Below are positions 9,681 through 19,578 of a stretch of DNA of 64,000 nt, one piece after another. The notes beneath the pieces were generated by a model. The model ran no database searches. It worked only from the letters and a program-made list of their open reading frames with translations, and had not been told where the DNA came from. The position numbers were made by a program, and so were the translations under genes. Source of the DNA: Methanoregulaceae archaeon UXB-2016 (GTDB lineage: Archaea; Halobacteriota; Methanomicrobia; Methanomicrobiales; Methanospirillaceae); assembly GCA_004332335.1 (NCBI GenBank), contig SISS01000015.1, positions 103,218 to 167,217 of the forward strand, given 5' to 3'. How positions within the stretch are numbered: position 1 is the stretch's first letter; each line of letters begins with the position of its first letter.

Positions 9681-10157
9681 TCAGGACATCAGGAGCGACG
9701 CCCCGACGAACCCGAGCATCGCGAACGCGAAGACCAGGGAGAAGATGGCCCGACCGCGCCTTGAGCCGGCATCGGGTCCGATCGAGAGCCGCGCATGGAG
9801 CAGACCGGCCTGGAGAAGGTAGACGGCGTACCCGAGGATCACGGCCGCGCCCGCGCGGGGACCGAACGAGGCGAGCACGGCGACCAGCGCTGCGACTGCG
9901 AATGCGAGGTTCGCAAACCCGACCTCGTACTGGAAGTAGGGGACCGGCACCGCCCACCCGAGCCGGGCGGCATCTTCGCGATGGAGGAGCACATGCGAGA
10001 CGAAGGCGATCAGGCCGACGATGCCGACGGCGAGCACGGCAACGAGCGATACGCCGAGGGACTGGTTGCCGGAGAAGAGGAGATAGAAGCCGAAGAAGAT
10101 GCCGACTGTTGCGATGAGGTTTCTCACGATCGAGAGGCTCTGGATGAACGAGGCCAT
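9681..10157 (-). CDS. small polytopic membrane protein, conserved hypothetical
   Basis: 158 aa with about 4 hydrophobic helices; GC-consistent open frame. Confidence 0.65.
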   Translation of the reverse strand: MASFIQSLSIVRNLIATVGIFFGFYLLFSGNQSLGVSLVAVLAVGIVGLIAFVSHVLLHREDAARLGWAVPVPYFQYEVGFANLAFAVAALVAVLASFGPRAGAAVILGYAVYLLQAGLLHARLSIGPDAGSRRGRAIFSLVFAFAMLGFVGASLLMS

Positions 10158-10190
10158 GCATTACTTCTTCTATGCTGTGAGTTAAAGCCT

Positions 10191-11322
10191 GAGGAGGATA
10201 GCTCATAACGGCCGGTTATCCGTCGCTTCTCATGGATCCACCTGGGCTCTTCGTCGCTTCCGTCTCTTCTGGCCCTGTTTCCCCTTGACCCCCTCGTCGA
10301 ACGCGAGAGCTACCGCTCTGCCCGTGTCCTTCGTTGGATGGTCCGGAGCTGGATGAGGTTATAGTCGAGACAGGATATGACGTTCATCAGATGCACCCGG
10401 GCCTCGGTCGTGACCAGAACGTGTCCCGCGTGAAACTGTCGTTTGATCACGGCATACGGTCGTTCGACGAGGGCTCGGGTACGACCGATCGCCCGGTTCC
10501 GTCGTTTCTCTTTGATGGAGAGGGGATGTCCCCGAACCGCACGATGCATCGTTTTATCCATTGATGCCGCCGGCTTCACGCCGAAATAGCCTTTATCCCG
10601 GTAGACGGTCTCTCCGGATTTCGAGAGGTCGATACGACTGTCATGCGTCGATGCCGTCGTCGTTGCCAGGCGGCGGATCAGCTGATACTCTGTGTCGATG
10701 AGGGTGTGGAGTTTGTACCCGAAAGGCGATTTCTTTCCCTTCTTCGCCCAGGTACCGTCCCGGCTTCGCCGGGTGCGTGCCTGATCGCCGCGAGGAGTAT
10801 CGGCCGATGCGTGGCCGGGATCGGCAGTGATGAACGTGGCATCCTGGATCACCCCCCGATGGTTCTTCAGACCGCGGGCATCGATCTGCTGCTGGAGGTC
10901 GGTCCAGAAGTCGTCGATCACCCCGGCGTCGACCAGGCGATTCTTGAAGGCCCAGATCGTCGAACGGTCGGGGATCGTGGCAGGAAAGCCAAGGAAATGA
11001 CGGAACGAGATCCGATCGCCCGCCTGGCGTTCGAGCTCGTAATCGGAGAGGCCATACCACTGCTGCAGCACGAGCAGCTTCCTGAGCACGATCACATCGG
11101 TATGAGGACGGCCCCCCTGATCGGTATCACTCTGGAACAGAGCGGATAACCGAGGACGAAACGGTTCCCAGTCGATCAGACCGTCGACCTCACTGAGCGG
11201 GTCACCACGGGCAGCGATGGCCGCATACTCCTGGTGGAGAAAGTAATTCCCGAACGTGCTCATCCAGAAAGATCGATCAATCACCAGATAAAGGTGAGCT
11301 GGGGTTTGTAGCTATTCTCCTC
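10191..11322. mobile_element. IS5-like insertion sequence
   Basis: Transposase flanked by imperfect terminal inverted repeats GAGGAGGATAGCT (10191-10203) and AGCTATTCTCCTC (11310-11322; reverse complement GAGGAGAATAGCT), 12/13 identical. Confidence 0.75.
10310..11284 (-). CDS. IS5 family transposase
   Basis: DVIVLRKLLVLQQWYGLSDYELERQAGDRISFRHFLGFP, IQDATFITADPGHASADT, VYRDKGYFG, RALVERPYAVIKRQF DDE signatures. Confidence 0.92.
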   Translation of the reverse strand: MIDRSFWMSTFGNYFLHQEYAAIAARGDPLSEVDGLIDWEPFRPRLSALFQSDTDQGGRPHTDVIVLRKLLVLQQWYGLSDYELERQAGDRISFRHFLGFPATIPDRSTIWAFKNRLVDAGVIDDFWTDLQQQIDARGLKNHRGVIQDATFITADPGHASADTPRGDQARTRRSRDGTWAKKGKKSPFGYKLHTLIDTEYQLIRRLATTTASTHDSRIDLSKSGETVYRDKGYFGVKPAASMDKTMHRAVRGHPLSIKEKRRNRAIGRTRALVERPYAVIKRQFHAGHVLVTTEARVHLMNVISCLDYNLIQLRTIQRRTRAER

Positions 11323-11686
11323 TAATTGTTCTTGCGTGATGTTAAAAGGGGCGTAGTGAGATTGAGCAAGAGGAATATCATCCATATTGAGAAATTTAGG
11401 GTTCTCTCCACTATACTATTACGCTCTTCTAGTCCACCCCACTCTTCCTTTTTCCTCCGCGCCACTGGTTGAGGCAGAGAGAATCATCTGTTTCATAACA
11501 TTAGTCTCAATCAATGAGAGCCCGAGCGCTCCTCGCTCCCCTGGTCTTCGCCGCGATACCGTGTGTCTCAGCCGAAGAGGTGTAGAGTCTCCTGAGAATC
11601 GCTTATAACGAGCGCTTCCCTGTCATCCCCGAAGCATACCCTCTGAGGCGGGGTCGGTCCCCTGGACACCCTGGATCGGCGCTGCC

Positions 11687-12880
11687 TCACCGTCTCGCTC
11701 CAGGATACCCCCGGACAAAGCGTGTAAAGGGCGAGCCCGCAGCAGCGTTCCACCCGGTCCTTCCGAACCCGTCGGGCCGGGAGGGCGAGGGCTGGATCAT
11801 CGGCCCGATCGTCGGAGATCGGCCGAAGGCGTCGGCGGGGGTGCCGCCGGCCACGTACCGACGCACGCCGAACGAGCGCCCAGGTCTCTCCGGGGGCGTG
11901 GGCTCGATGGGGGGAGTCGCGGGCGCCGTGAGGGTGGGCGTGATCGTGGGGAGAGGGCCGGTCACCATCGTCATGGCGAGCGAGACCGACCAGGGCATGG
12001 ACGGCCCCTCCACGTTCAGCACATAGGCCCCGCCCGGCACCGCGAGTTCTCCTGTCACTCCGCCACCCGCGACGCCGGTCGAGGCTCCCGACCAGACGAC
12101 AGAGCCCGATTCATCCAGCATCACGACCTGGAGGGCCGGCATGGCCGGCACGACAAGACGGAGAATCCCCGCCGGGAGGAGGAACGGACCGCTCGCCCGG
12201 TCCTTTATCCCCTCGATGGTGAGTCCACCTGAGGCGTCCTCGGCGGACGTCCACAAAACGGGGGCCAGGAAGGCCGACCATGCGGCGCTGTCGAACCCGT
12301 CCAGGTTCAGGTAGTAGAGGCCGTCGGTGGGAATGGCGGCGTACCACGAGGTGTTCCCACCGGTTAGGGTGTTCACCCAGGTCGTGGCGACCGAGTAGCC
12401 CCGTGGATCCATGAGCTGCGCGCGCGCCGCGCCGTTCGAGCTGAGTTCCAGGCGGACGACTCCCGCTCCAAGCCAGATCGGGCCGCTGCCGAGGTCGCCG
12501 TTTCCGGACCATGCGGTCCGGTTCCCGAGCTCGATGGCCGACTCTGAGGCGAGCGACGTGAGCTGAGCGGACCACGCTCCTCCATGCCCCTCCACCACCA
12601 GGGTGTGACGACCCTGGGTGGTGACCCCAATGTCGACCGAACCTGAACCGCCGTGCATGCTCGGGACGCCGATCGAACCGACCATGAACCCCGCCGGATC
12701 GACGACCTTTGCGAAGAGGTTCGTCTCTGATGAGACCGTGAGGCGGTAGACACCGGTCTCCAGCGGGAACGGATCCGTGGCGTGGTCACCCGTCGCGGAC
12801 CATTCGAACGCGGAGACGGCGCCGGAGAAGGAGACGAAGAGGAGAAGGAGGACGAAGACGGGCCTGCAGGAGCGGGACAT
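11687..12880 (-). CDS. exported protein with three tandem repeat domains and a Pro/Thr-rich segment
   Basis: Signal peptide MSRSCRPVFVLLLLFVSFSGAVSA; three diverged repeats with G..(G)PF.L..G..RL.V...DP.G...WS..L pattern. Confidence 0.7.
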   Translation of the reverse strand: MSRSCRPVFVLLLLFVSFSGAVSAFEWSATGDHATDPFPLETGVYRLTVSSETNLFAKVVDPAGFMVGSIGVPSMHGGSGSVDIGVTTQGRHTLVVEGHGGAWSAQLTSLASESAIELGNRTAWSGNGDLGSGPIWLGAGVVRLELSSNGAARAQLMDPRGYSVATTWVNTLTGGNTSWYAAIPTDGLYYLNLDGFDSAAWSAFLAPVLWTSAEDASGGLTIEGIKDRASGPFLLPAGILRLVVPAMPALQVVMLDESGSVVWSGASTGVAGGGVTGELAVPGGAYVLNVEGPSMPWSVSLAMTMVTGPLPTITPTLTAPATPPIEPTPPERPGRSFGVRRYVAGGTPADAFGRSPTIGPMIQPSPSRPDGFGRTGWNAAAGSPFTRFVRGYPGARR

Positions 12881-12970
12881 GATCAGTGGGGACCGGATAG
12901 ATGGATAAAAGTTGTGGCCACTGCACCGGCGGTGCCGGCGCAGGTGGAGGCGTCCCGTCTCTCGTTGAGC

Positions 12971-13627
12971 TCAGGGCAGTTCGATCGACTCGCCCGGCGC
13001 GAGCACGGCCACCCGCACGTCCGTGGTCCGCTCGAGCGCCGCCTTGAATGCCTGCGGATCCTGGGCGATCACCGGCCAGGTGTTGTAGTGGATCGGCACC
13101 ACGAGCGGCGCGCCGATCCACCGGGCCGCGCACATCGCGGCGGCGGGATCCATCGTGAACCGCCCGCCGATCGGGAGGAGGGCCACGTCGGGGGAGTGGA
13201 GCGCGCCGATCACCTTCATGTCCGAGAAGAGGGCCGTGTCGCCCGCATGATAGACCGTCAGGCCGTCCATCTCGATCACCATGCCGGCCGCGTCCCCCCC
13301 GGGCAGGCGCTCGCCCTCCAACTCCAGCATATGGGAGTGGACGGCCTGGGTCATCGTGACCCGGACGCCGTCGACCTCGACTCCGCCGCCCGTGTTGATC
13401 CCCTGGGTCGGGACGCCGCGGCGCGCGAGCTCCTTTGCGATCTCGTTCGTCGTGATCGTCGGGCGTGCAAGGGCGACGGTCTCCCCGATGTGGTCGTGGT
13501 GGCCGTGCGTGACCACGACCAGGTCGGGGTCGGCGGGGAGGCGTTCGTTCAGGACGTACGGGTCGACCAGGACCCGGCGAGAGCCCTCAAGGAGGACGCA
13601 GGCATGTTCAACATAGGTCAGCCGCAT
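12971..13627 (-). CDS. metal-dependent hydrolase, beta-lactamase fold (UPF0173/UlaG-like)
   Basis: VVVTHGHHDHIGETVALA, YHAGDTALFSDMKVIGAL, LLPIGGRFTMDP. Confidence 0.9.
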   Translation of the reverse strand: MRLTYVEHACVLLEGSRRVLVDPYVLNERLPADPDLVVVTHGHHDHIGETVALARPTITTNEIAKELARRGVPTQGINTGGGVEVDGVRVTMTQAVHSHMLELEGERLPGGDAAGMVIEMDGLTVYHAGDTALFSDMKVIGALHSPDVALLPIGGRFTMDPAAAMCAARWIGAPLVVPIHYNTWPVIAQDPQAFKAALERTTDVRVAVLAPGESIELP

Positions 13628-13681
13628 GAGGGATGGATCGGCGGCGGGCGGATATGGAAGTTGCGATCAAAAAGGGGGGGT

Positions 13682-14293
13682 TCAGGAGATCTCGGCCAGT
13701 TCGGCCTCGGTGGTATCGATCGAGTCGCCGAGCCCGTCGTTGGTGGCAGAGCGGGTCATCTGCTCCGAGAGGTCGCGGTCCTCCATGATGTCCTTGATCC
13801 GCTCGAGATAGAGATCGAGCGTGTGGTCCTCCTCCTGCTCGAGCACGTGCCTGTACTCACGGAGGGTCGAGGGCGAGACATTGAGCCGGTCCGCGATGTC
13901 CTTCATATTCAGGCTGGCGTCGACCATGTCTTTCAGTTCCTGCTTCTCGAAGGGCATGCGGAAGTCGAGGTCGCGGAAGAGCTTCAGCCGGATCCGTGCG
14001 CGTGCTACCGTCTTCGAGAGCTTCTCGTCTCCGAGGTCGCGGGCGATCTCCGTATCGTTTCGTCCCACGTGGAAGTCTGATACGAGCTTGGCGAGCTGGA
14101 GGGGCTTGAGCTTCGTCTTGAAGAACCCCTGGTCGAGCACTTCGCGCATCACCAGTGCGATCTCGCGCTCGACGGCATCGCGGTCACGCAGCGACCCGTG
14201 GATCTTCTTCATGGGCTCCACTATCTTGGTCTTACTGGTTATGTTCGAGAACAGCTGCAGGAGCTGTGCTTTGCGTCGGTCGTCAGCCACCAT
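13682..14293 (-). CDS. helix-turn-helix protein, possibly conditioned-medium-induced protein 4-like
   Basis: Highly charged 203 aa protein with SLNMKDIADRLNVSPSTLREYRHVLEQEE HTH segment; family name is recall only. Confidence 0.6.
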   Translation of the reverse strand: MVADDRRKAQLLQLFSNITSKTKIVEPMKKIHGSLRDRDAVEREIALVMREVLDQGFFKTKLKPLQLAKLVSDFHVGRNDTEIARDLGDEKLSKTVARARIRLKLFRDLDFRMPFEKQELKDMVDASLNMKDIADRLNVSPSTLREYRHVLEQEEDHTLDLYLERIKDIMEDRDLSEQMTRSATNDGLGDSIDTTEAELAEIS

Positions 14294-14607
14294 GATTCAT
14301 CACTGCCGGATACGGTATTATAAGATTATGTATGGTATTTATAGATGATCCTCGTGCATAAGTGAAAGGGACCAAAATTTTTGGTATTATCCGGTAATCT
14401 CCTCAATTAGGGCATATACCGCGCATACCATTGCCATGCGGCAGCCTTATATGAAAGTCACCCTGAATGCCTGACTTCATAGTCGGGGCTACAATATATC
14501 CTTTCTGGTCGTTATGGGCCCTTTCGACGTCGCGCAGGGTCTCGGCGGTGCGGTGCTGCAAATCATCCTTAATATGGTGCGGTCGACTAATGATGGGAGA
14601 CGCGATC

Positions 14608-16344
14608 ATGGCAGGAGATGTATACGAGCGGGTGATGGACCTTGCCCGCCGGCGGGGTTTTGTCTGGCCGACCTCGGAGGCCTACGGTGCGGTCGCGGGG
14701 TTCATCGACTATGGCCCCCTCGGCGCGATGATGAAACGTCGGATCGAGGATGCCTGGCGAGGCTTCTATGTCGTCCGCGAGGGGTTCTACGAGATCGAGT
14801 GCCCGACGATCGGCCAGGAGGCGATCTATCTTGCCTCGGGCCACGTCAAGGGGTTCACGGACAAGATGTTCCAGTGCCCTCACTGCAACGAGTACCTGCG
14901 GGCCGACCACGTGGTCGAGGGCGGGGGACGATGTGCGAACGCAGCCGTGCTCGACGAGGAGGCGCTCTGCCGCGAGCTCGAGGACCTGGCCTGCCCGGCC
15001 TGCGACGGGCGGATCGGCGAGGTCCAGGTCTTCGGCTTCTCGCTGATGTTCCAGACCTCGATCGGCCCAGGGTCCCAGCGGACCGGGTATCTCCGGCCCG
15101 AGACGGCCCAGGGAATCTTCACCGACTTCGCCCGGCTCCTCCGGTTCTACCGCGACAAGCTCCCCTTCGGCGCGACCCAGATCGGCAAGTCTTACCGGAA
15201 CGAGATCTCGCCCCGGCAGGGCATGATCCGGCTTCGCGAGTTCACCCAGGCCGAGGCCGAGATCTTCGTCCACCCGGCCAAGAAGGAGCACCCGAACTTT
15301 GCCCGCTATTCCGGGTACCGGATGCCGCTCCTCGGCCACCCCGCGCAGCAGGCCGGCACGCCGGCCGTCGAGATGAGCATGGCCGAGGCGGTCGCATCGG
15401 GCACGGTCGCGAACGAGTACGTGGCCTACTACCTCGCGCTCACCCACGAATTCCTGACGCAGGTCGGGGTCGCCCCCGACCGGCTCCGCTTCCGCCAGCA
15501 CCTCCCCGACGAGCGGGCCCACTACGCCTGCGACTGCTGGGACGCGGAGTGCCTCTCGGGCCGGTTCGGCTGGGTCGAGACGGTCGGGATCGCCGACCGG
15601 ACCGACTACGACCTCCGGGCCCACGCGGCCCACTCGGGCCAGGCCTTCACGGTCTTCATCCAGTATCCCGAACCGATCCGCCGGAGCGAGACCCGGGTCG
15701 TGCCCCGCATGGGCGCCCTGGGCCCGCGGTTCCGCGGCGGGGCCAAGCAGGTCGCAGACGCGATCGCGGCGACCGATCCGGCTACGGCGTCCGCCCCGGC
15801 CGGGTTCACGATCGAGGTCGACGGTAAGCCCATCGAGATTACGCCCGACCTCTACGATGTTCGCGAGATCGAGGTCGAGGTGCAGGGCGAGGAGGTGATG
15901 CCCCACGTGATCGAGCCGAGTTACGGGATCGATCGGATCCTCTACGCGGTCCTCGAGCACTCGTTCGATGAAGAGGCGGTCGAGGGCGAGACCCGGACAG
16001 TGCTCCGGCTCTCCCCAGCCGTCGCCCCGATCCAGGTCGCGGTCTTCCCGCTGATGAGCCGCGACGGCATGGACGAGGTCGCCATGGCGATCACGGACGA
16101 GCTCAAGGCCGCGGGACTCATGGCCGAGTACGACGATTCGGGCGCGATCGGGCGGCGGTACCGCCGCCAGGACGAGATCGGGACGCCACTGGCGATCACG
16201 GTCGACTATGACACCCTCGACGACGGCACGGTCACGCTCCGCGACCGTGACTCGATGCGCCAGGTCCGGCTCTCGACGGCGTCCCTTGCCGAGACCTGCC
16301 GGGCGCTCTGCAGGGGCCGGCTCCGATTCGACGGGCTCGAATGA
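14608..16344 (+). CDS. glyS: glycyl-tRNA synthetase
   Basis: RRRGFVWPTSEAYGAVAGFIDYGPLGAMMKRR, YLRPETAQGIFTDF, QIGKSYRNEISPRQGMIRLREFTQAEAE. Confidence 0.96.
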   Translation: MAGDVYERVMDLARRRGFVWPTSEAYGAVAGFIDYGPLGAMMKRRIEDAWRGFYVVREGFYEIECPTIGQEAIYLASGHVKGFTDKMFQCPHCNEYLRADHVVEGGGRCANAAVLDEEALCRELEDLACPACDGRIGEVQVFGFSLMFQTSIGPGSQRTGYLRPETAQGIFTDFARLLRFYRDKLPFGATQIGKSYRNEISPRQGMIRLREFTQAEAEIFVHPAKKEHPNFARYSGYRMPLLGHPAQQAGTPAVEMSMAEAVASGTVANEYVAYYLALTHEFLTQVGVAPDRLRFRQHLPDERAHYACDCWDAECLSGRFGWVETVGIADRTDYDLRAHAAHSGQAFTVFIQYPEPIRRSETRVVPRMGALGPRFRGGAKQVADAIAATDPATASAPAGFTIEVDGKPIEITPDLYDVREIEVEVQGEEVMPHVIEPSYGIDRILYAVLEHSFDEEAVEGETRTVLRLSPAVAPIQVAVFPLMSRDGMDEVAMAITDELKAAGLMAEYDDSGAIGRRYRRQDEIGTPLAITVDYDTLDDGTVTLRDRDSMRQVRLSTASLAETCRALCRGRLRFDGLE

Positions 16345-18584
16345 GCCAGATCCAGCACCCGCTGATCCGCCCGGGCGCGCTCGAGGCGCGACAGTACCAG
16401 CTCGCGATCGCAATGCAGGCGCTCGACGGGAACACGCTGGTCGTTCTCCCCACGGGCCTGGGCAAGACCGCGATCGCCCTCCTCGTCGCGGCGGCCCGGC
16501 TCAAGGAGGACGGGGCGCGGGTGCTGATGCTCGCGCCGACCAAGCCGCTCGCCGAGCAGCACTACCGGTTCTTCAAGGACTTTCTCCAGCTCCCGGACGA
16601 GGACCCGTTCGTGCTCTTCACGGGTGAGACCCCGCCGGCCGAACGGGTGCGGGGCTGGGAGCGGTCGCGGGTCTGCTTCGCGACCCCCCAGGTGATCAAG
16701 AACGACTGCCTCGCCGGCCGGTACTCGCTCGAGGACGTGGCCCTGCTCGTCGTGGACGAGTGCCACCGCGCGGTCGGCAACTACGCCTACACCTTTCTCG
16801 CGGAATGGTACGCCCGGACGGCCGCGCACCCCCTCGTCCTCGCCATGACCGCTTCGCCGGGCGGGGACCAGGAGAAGGTCCGCGCCGTCTGCACGACCCT
16901 CGGGATCACGCGGGTCGAGACCCGGATCGAGACCGACCCCGACGTCGCCCCCTACGTCCACGAGCGGACCCTCGAGTACGTCAAGGTCGAGCTCCCCTCC
17001 GAGCTCGTCGAGGCCCGGAGCCGGCTCCACCACCTCGTCGACCAGCGGCTCGAAGCCCTCCGTCGGCTCGGTTTCCAGGTCCCCGACCGCGAGCGCCTCT
17101 CGATGCGGGTCCTGAACTACCTGAACGCGACGATCCAGGAGCGGATCGCCGACCGGGATGCGGCCGCGTTCCAGGCGGCATCTATCCAGGCCGAGCTGAT
17201 GAAGCTTCGCCACGGGCTCACCCTCTGCGAGTCCCAGGGCTCGGAGGCGCTCTCCCGGTTCCTCGAGCGGCTCGCTATCGAGGGCGCCTCGGGCTCGGGG
17301 ACGAAAGCGAGTCAGCGGCTCGCGGCGGACCCGGTCTTCGGCGAGCTCGTGGCCACGGCCCGCGCCTGGGAGGGCGAGCTCCATCCGAAGTACCCGCTCG
17401 TCCGGGCCGTGGTCGAAGAGCAGCTCCGAAAAGACCCCGAGAGTCGGATCATCGTCTTCGCCTCGTACCGGGATACGGTCCAGGCGCTCGCGGCCCACCT
17501 CACGGCCTGCGGTATCCCGTCCGAACGGTTCGTGGGCCAGGCTTCACGCGATTCGGAGAAGGGGCTCTCGCAGAAGCAGCAGATCGACGCGCTCCGGCGC
17601 TTTCGCGCGGGCGAGTTCCGGGTCCTGGTCGCGACCTCGGTCGGGGAGGAGGGGCTCGACATCCCCTCGACCGACCTCGTGGTCTTCTACGAGGCGGTCC
17701 CGTCCGAGATCCGGTCGATCCAGCGCAAGGGAAGGACCGGGCGCTCGGGCGAGGGCAAGATCGTGGTGCTCGTCACCAGCGGCACCTCGGACGAGACCTT
17801 CCGCTATGTCTCGCAGTCGCGCGAGAAGTCAATGCAGAAGGGCCTCGCCCGGCTCCGGGCCCCGGCGCCTCCCGTCCAGGTCGAGCTCGACACGGGCGGG
17901 ATCCCGGGCGAGGACCGGCTCCAGCAGCGGCTGGCCGAGTTCCTGCCCGAGGGGCCGCGCGTGGTCGCCGACGACCGCGAGACGTCGTCGCGGGTGGTCG
18001 AGGGCCTCCGGCTCGCGGGCGCGGCCCTCGAGATCGCCCATCTCGAGAACGGCGACTACGCGATCGGCGAGCGGATCCTGGTCGAGCGCAAGACAGCGCG
18101 CGACTTCGTGGACACGCTCGTCGAGCGCGACCTCCTGGGACAGGTCCGGGCGCTCGCGGACGCGGTCCCGCGGCCGATCCTCGTGATCGAGGGGGGCGAC
18201 CTCTATGCCCAGCGGAACATCCACCCGAACGCGATCCGGGGCGCGCTCGCCGCGATCGCGGTCGACATGGGGGTCACGCTCTTCTTCACGGCCGACGACC
18301 GCGAGACGGCCGAGCTCCTGCTCGTGCTCGCCCGGCGCGAGGAGGGTGCGCGGGGCGAACACAAGGTCCACCCCCGGAAGACCCACCGCTCGGTCCGCGA
18401 ACAGCAGGAATACGTGCTCTCGTCACTGCCCGATGTGGGCCCTCGAACCGCCCGGGCTCTGCTCGAGGAGTTCGGCTCGATCCTCGGGGTCATCACTGCG
18501 GATTTGGCGGCGCTCGAGGCCGTCCCGGGGGTCGGCGAGAAGACGGCCGAGCGGCTTGTTGCGTTCGTGCGCGAGGGCGCCTGA
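16341..18584 (+). CDS. hef: Hef-like helicase/nuclease (archaeal FANCM homologue)
   Basis: SF2 motifs PTGLGKTAIALL and DECHRAVGNY; ERCC4 nuclease VERKTARDF; C-terminal HhH DVGPRTARALLEEFGS. Confidence 0.94.
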   Translation: MSQIQHPLIRPGALEARQYQLAIAMQALDGNTLVVLPTGLGKTAIALLVAAARLKEDGARVLMLAPTKPLAEQHYRFFKDFLQLPDEDPFVLFTGETPPAERVRGWERSRVCFATPQVIKNDCLAGRYSLEDVALLVVDECHRAVGNYAYTFLAEWYARTAAHPLVLAMTASPGGDQEKVRAVCTTLGITRVETRIETDPDVAPYVHERTLEYVKVELPSELVEARSRLHHLVDQRLEALRRLGFQVPDRERLSMRVLNYLNATIQERIADRDAAAFQAASIQAELMKLRHGLTLCESQGSEALSRFLERLAIEGASGSGTKASQRLAADPVFGELVATARAWEGELHPKYPLVRAVVEEQLRKDPESRIIVFASYRDTVQALAAHLTACGIPSERFVGQASRDSEKGLSQKQQIDALRRFRAGEFRVLVATSVGEEGLDIPSTDLVVFYEAVPSEIRSIQRKGRTGRSGEGKIVVLVTSGTSDETFRYVSQSREKSMQKGLARLRAPAPPVQVELDTGGIPGEDRLQQRLAEFLPEGPRVVADDRETSSRVVEGLRLAGAALEIAHLENGDYAIGERILVERKTARDFVDTLVERDLLGQVRALADAVPRPILVIEGGDLYAQRNIHPNAIRGALAAIAVDMGVTLFFTADDRETAELLLVLARREEGARGEHKVHPRKTHRSVREQQEYVLSSLPDVGPRTARALLEEFGSILGVITADLAALEAVPGVGEKTAERLVAFVREGA

Positions 18585-18947
18585 TCAGCCGAGGAGCTCC
18601 CACCCGGCCGCCACGCACTTCATGAGCGTGCGGCAGCGCTCGGGGTCGGGCTCGGCCCGGACCCGCTCGAGAAGGCAGGCGAGGGTGGTCCGGAGCTCGT
18701 CGTCCAGGGGGCCGTGCATCCGAGCGTCCCCGCTCTCCTTCGGAGCCGTCGTCGTCGTCGGTGCTGCCATGACGGTCTCCGGGGCCTCGGCGGGCTGCTC
18801 TGCCTGGCGGGCCGTGCAGACCACGCAGCTCGTCTCGCCCTTCATCTCGAAGAGGGGACAGCCGCAGTCGGGGCAGGCCCGGGCGAGCATCTTTCCGCCG
18901 CGGAGCAGGTGATCGGCCATGATCTCGTCTTCGTTCTTCATTCGCAA
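18585..18947 (-). CDS. zinc-ribbon protein, Sjogren's syndrome/scleroderma autoantigen 1 family
   Basis: ADHLLRGGKMLARACPDCGCPLFEMKGETSCVVC. Confidence 0.82.
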   Translation of the reverse strand: MRMKNEDEIMADHLLRGGKMLARACPDCGCPLFEMKGETSCVVCTARQAEQPAEAPETVMAAPTTTTAPKESGDARMHGPLDDELRTTLACLLERVRAEPDPERCRTLMKCVAAGWELLG

Positions 18948-19011
18948 GAGATAGATTTATCAACTTATTTATGGTTGTATGGGTCACCTAGTACGACGGT
19001 ATCAGGGGGAC

Positions 19012-19281
19012 ATGAGAATGACCGCACAGGACGAACGGATCGGCACCTGCATCCAGATGCTTCAGCATATCATGGAGGACTCCTCCATCCCGCGCAACAT
19101 CCGACGTGTCGCCGACGAGACGAGGAACGTGCTGCTCGACACCTCGAAGACCGTCGGCCTCCGCGCCGCGACCGCGATCTCGAAGATCGACGAGATCAGC
19201 AACGACCCGAACATGCCGGTTCACGCCAGAACGCGTATCTGGGAACTGGTCTCTCAGCTCGAGTCGATTCCGCTCGACTGA
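19012..19281 (+). CDS. UPF0147 family protein
   Basis: [25 protein letters not shown]...[39 protein letters not shown]. Confidence 0.88.
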   Translation: MRMTAQDERIGTCIQMLQHIMEDSSIPRNIRRVADETRNVLLDTSKTVGLRAATAISKIDEISNDPNMPVHARTRIWELVSQLESIPLD

Positions 19282-19532
19282 GCATACGACTGCCCCGCCT
19301 CCCACACACTCTCCGCCCCCATTCCTCTTCTGACGTCGCATCCGCTCCGGTGGAGAGACGTGCAGCCCGGCGGGCCGGTGATGGACGGCGGGATCTCGAT
19401 CATCGGACGAACCCTTCGCCTGTTGCCTGCCAGCCCGGGGTCCGGCCGGACACGCGCTACGGATCCCGATGGAACGCCCGTCGTTTTGGAGTGGGATCGG
19501 GGGCGCCGCGTCACCGCATCGGCCCATCCGTT

Positions 19533-19576
19533 GACCGGCCCGGCGGTCAATCAATCAATTTATTGTCGGGCCGGTC
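19533..19576. promoter_or_regulatory. 10-bp inverted repeat flanking an AT-rich TATA-like core upstream of the RND gene
   Basis: GACCGGCCCG (19533-19542) ... CGGGCCGGTC (19567-19576) surrounding GCGGTCAATCAATCAATTTATTGT, 2 nt before the ATG at 19579. Confidence 0.45.
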
Positions 19577-19578
19577 GA

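Noticed and set aside
10180-11335. Target-site duplication for the IS5-like element
   Set aside because: Flanking bases (taaagcct / taattgtt) do not give a convincing direct repeat.
18979-19011. Upstream start extending UPF0147 ([11 protein letters not shown]...)
   Set aside because: The family starts near [10 protein letters not shown]; the upstream extension lacks conservation-like features.
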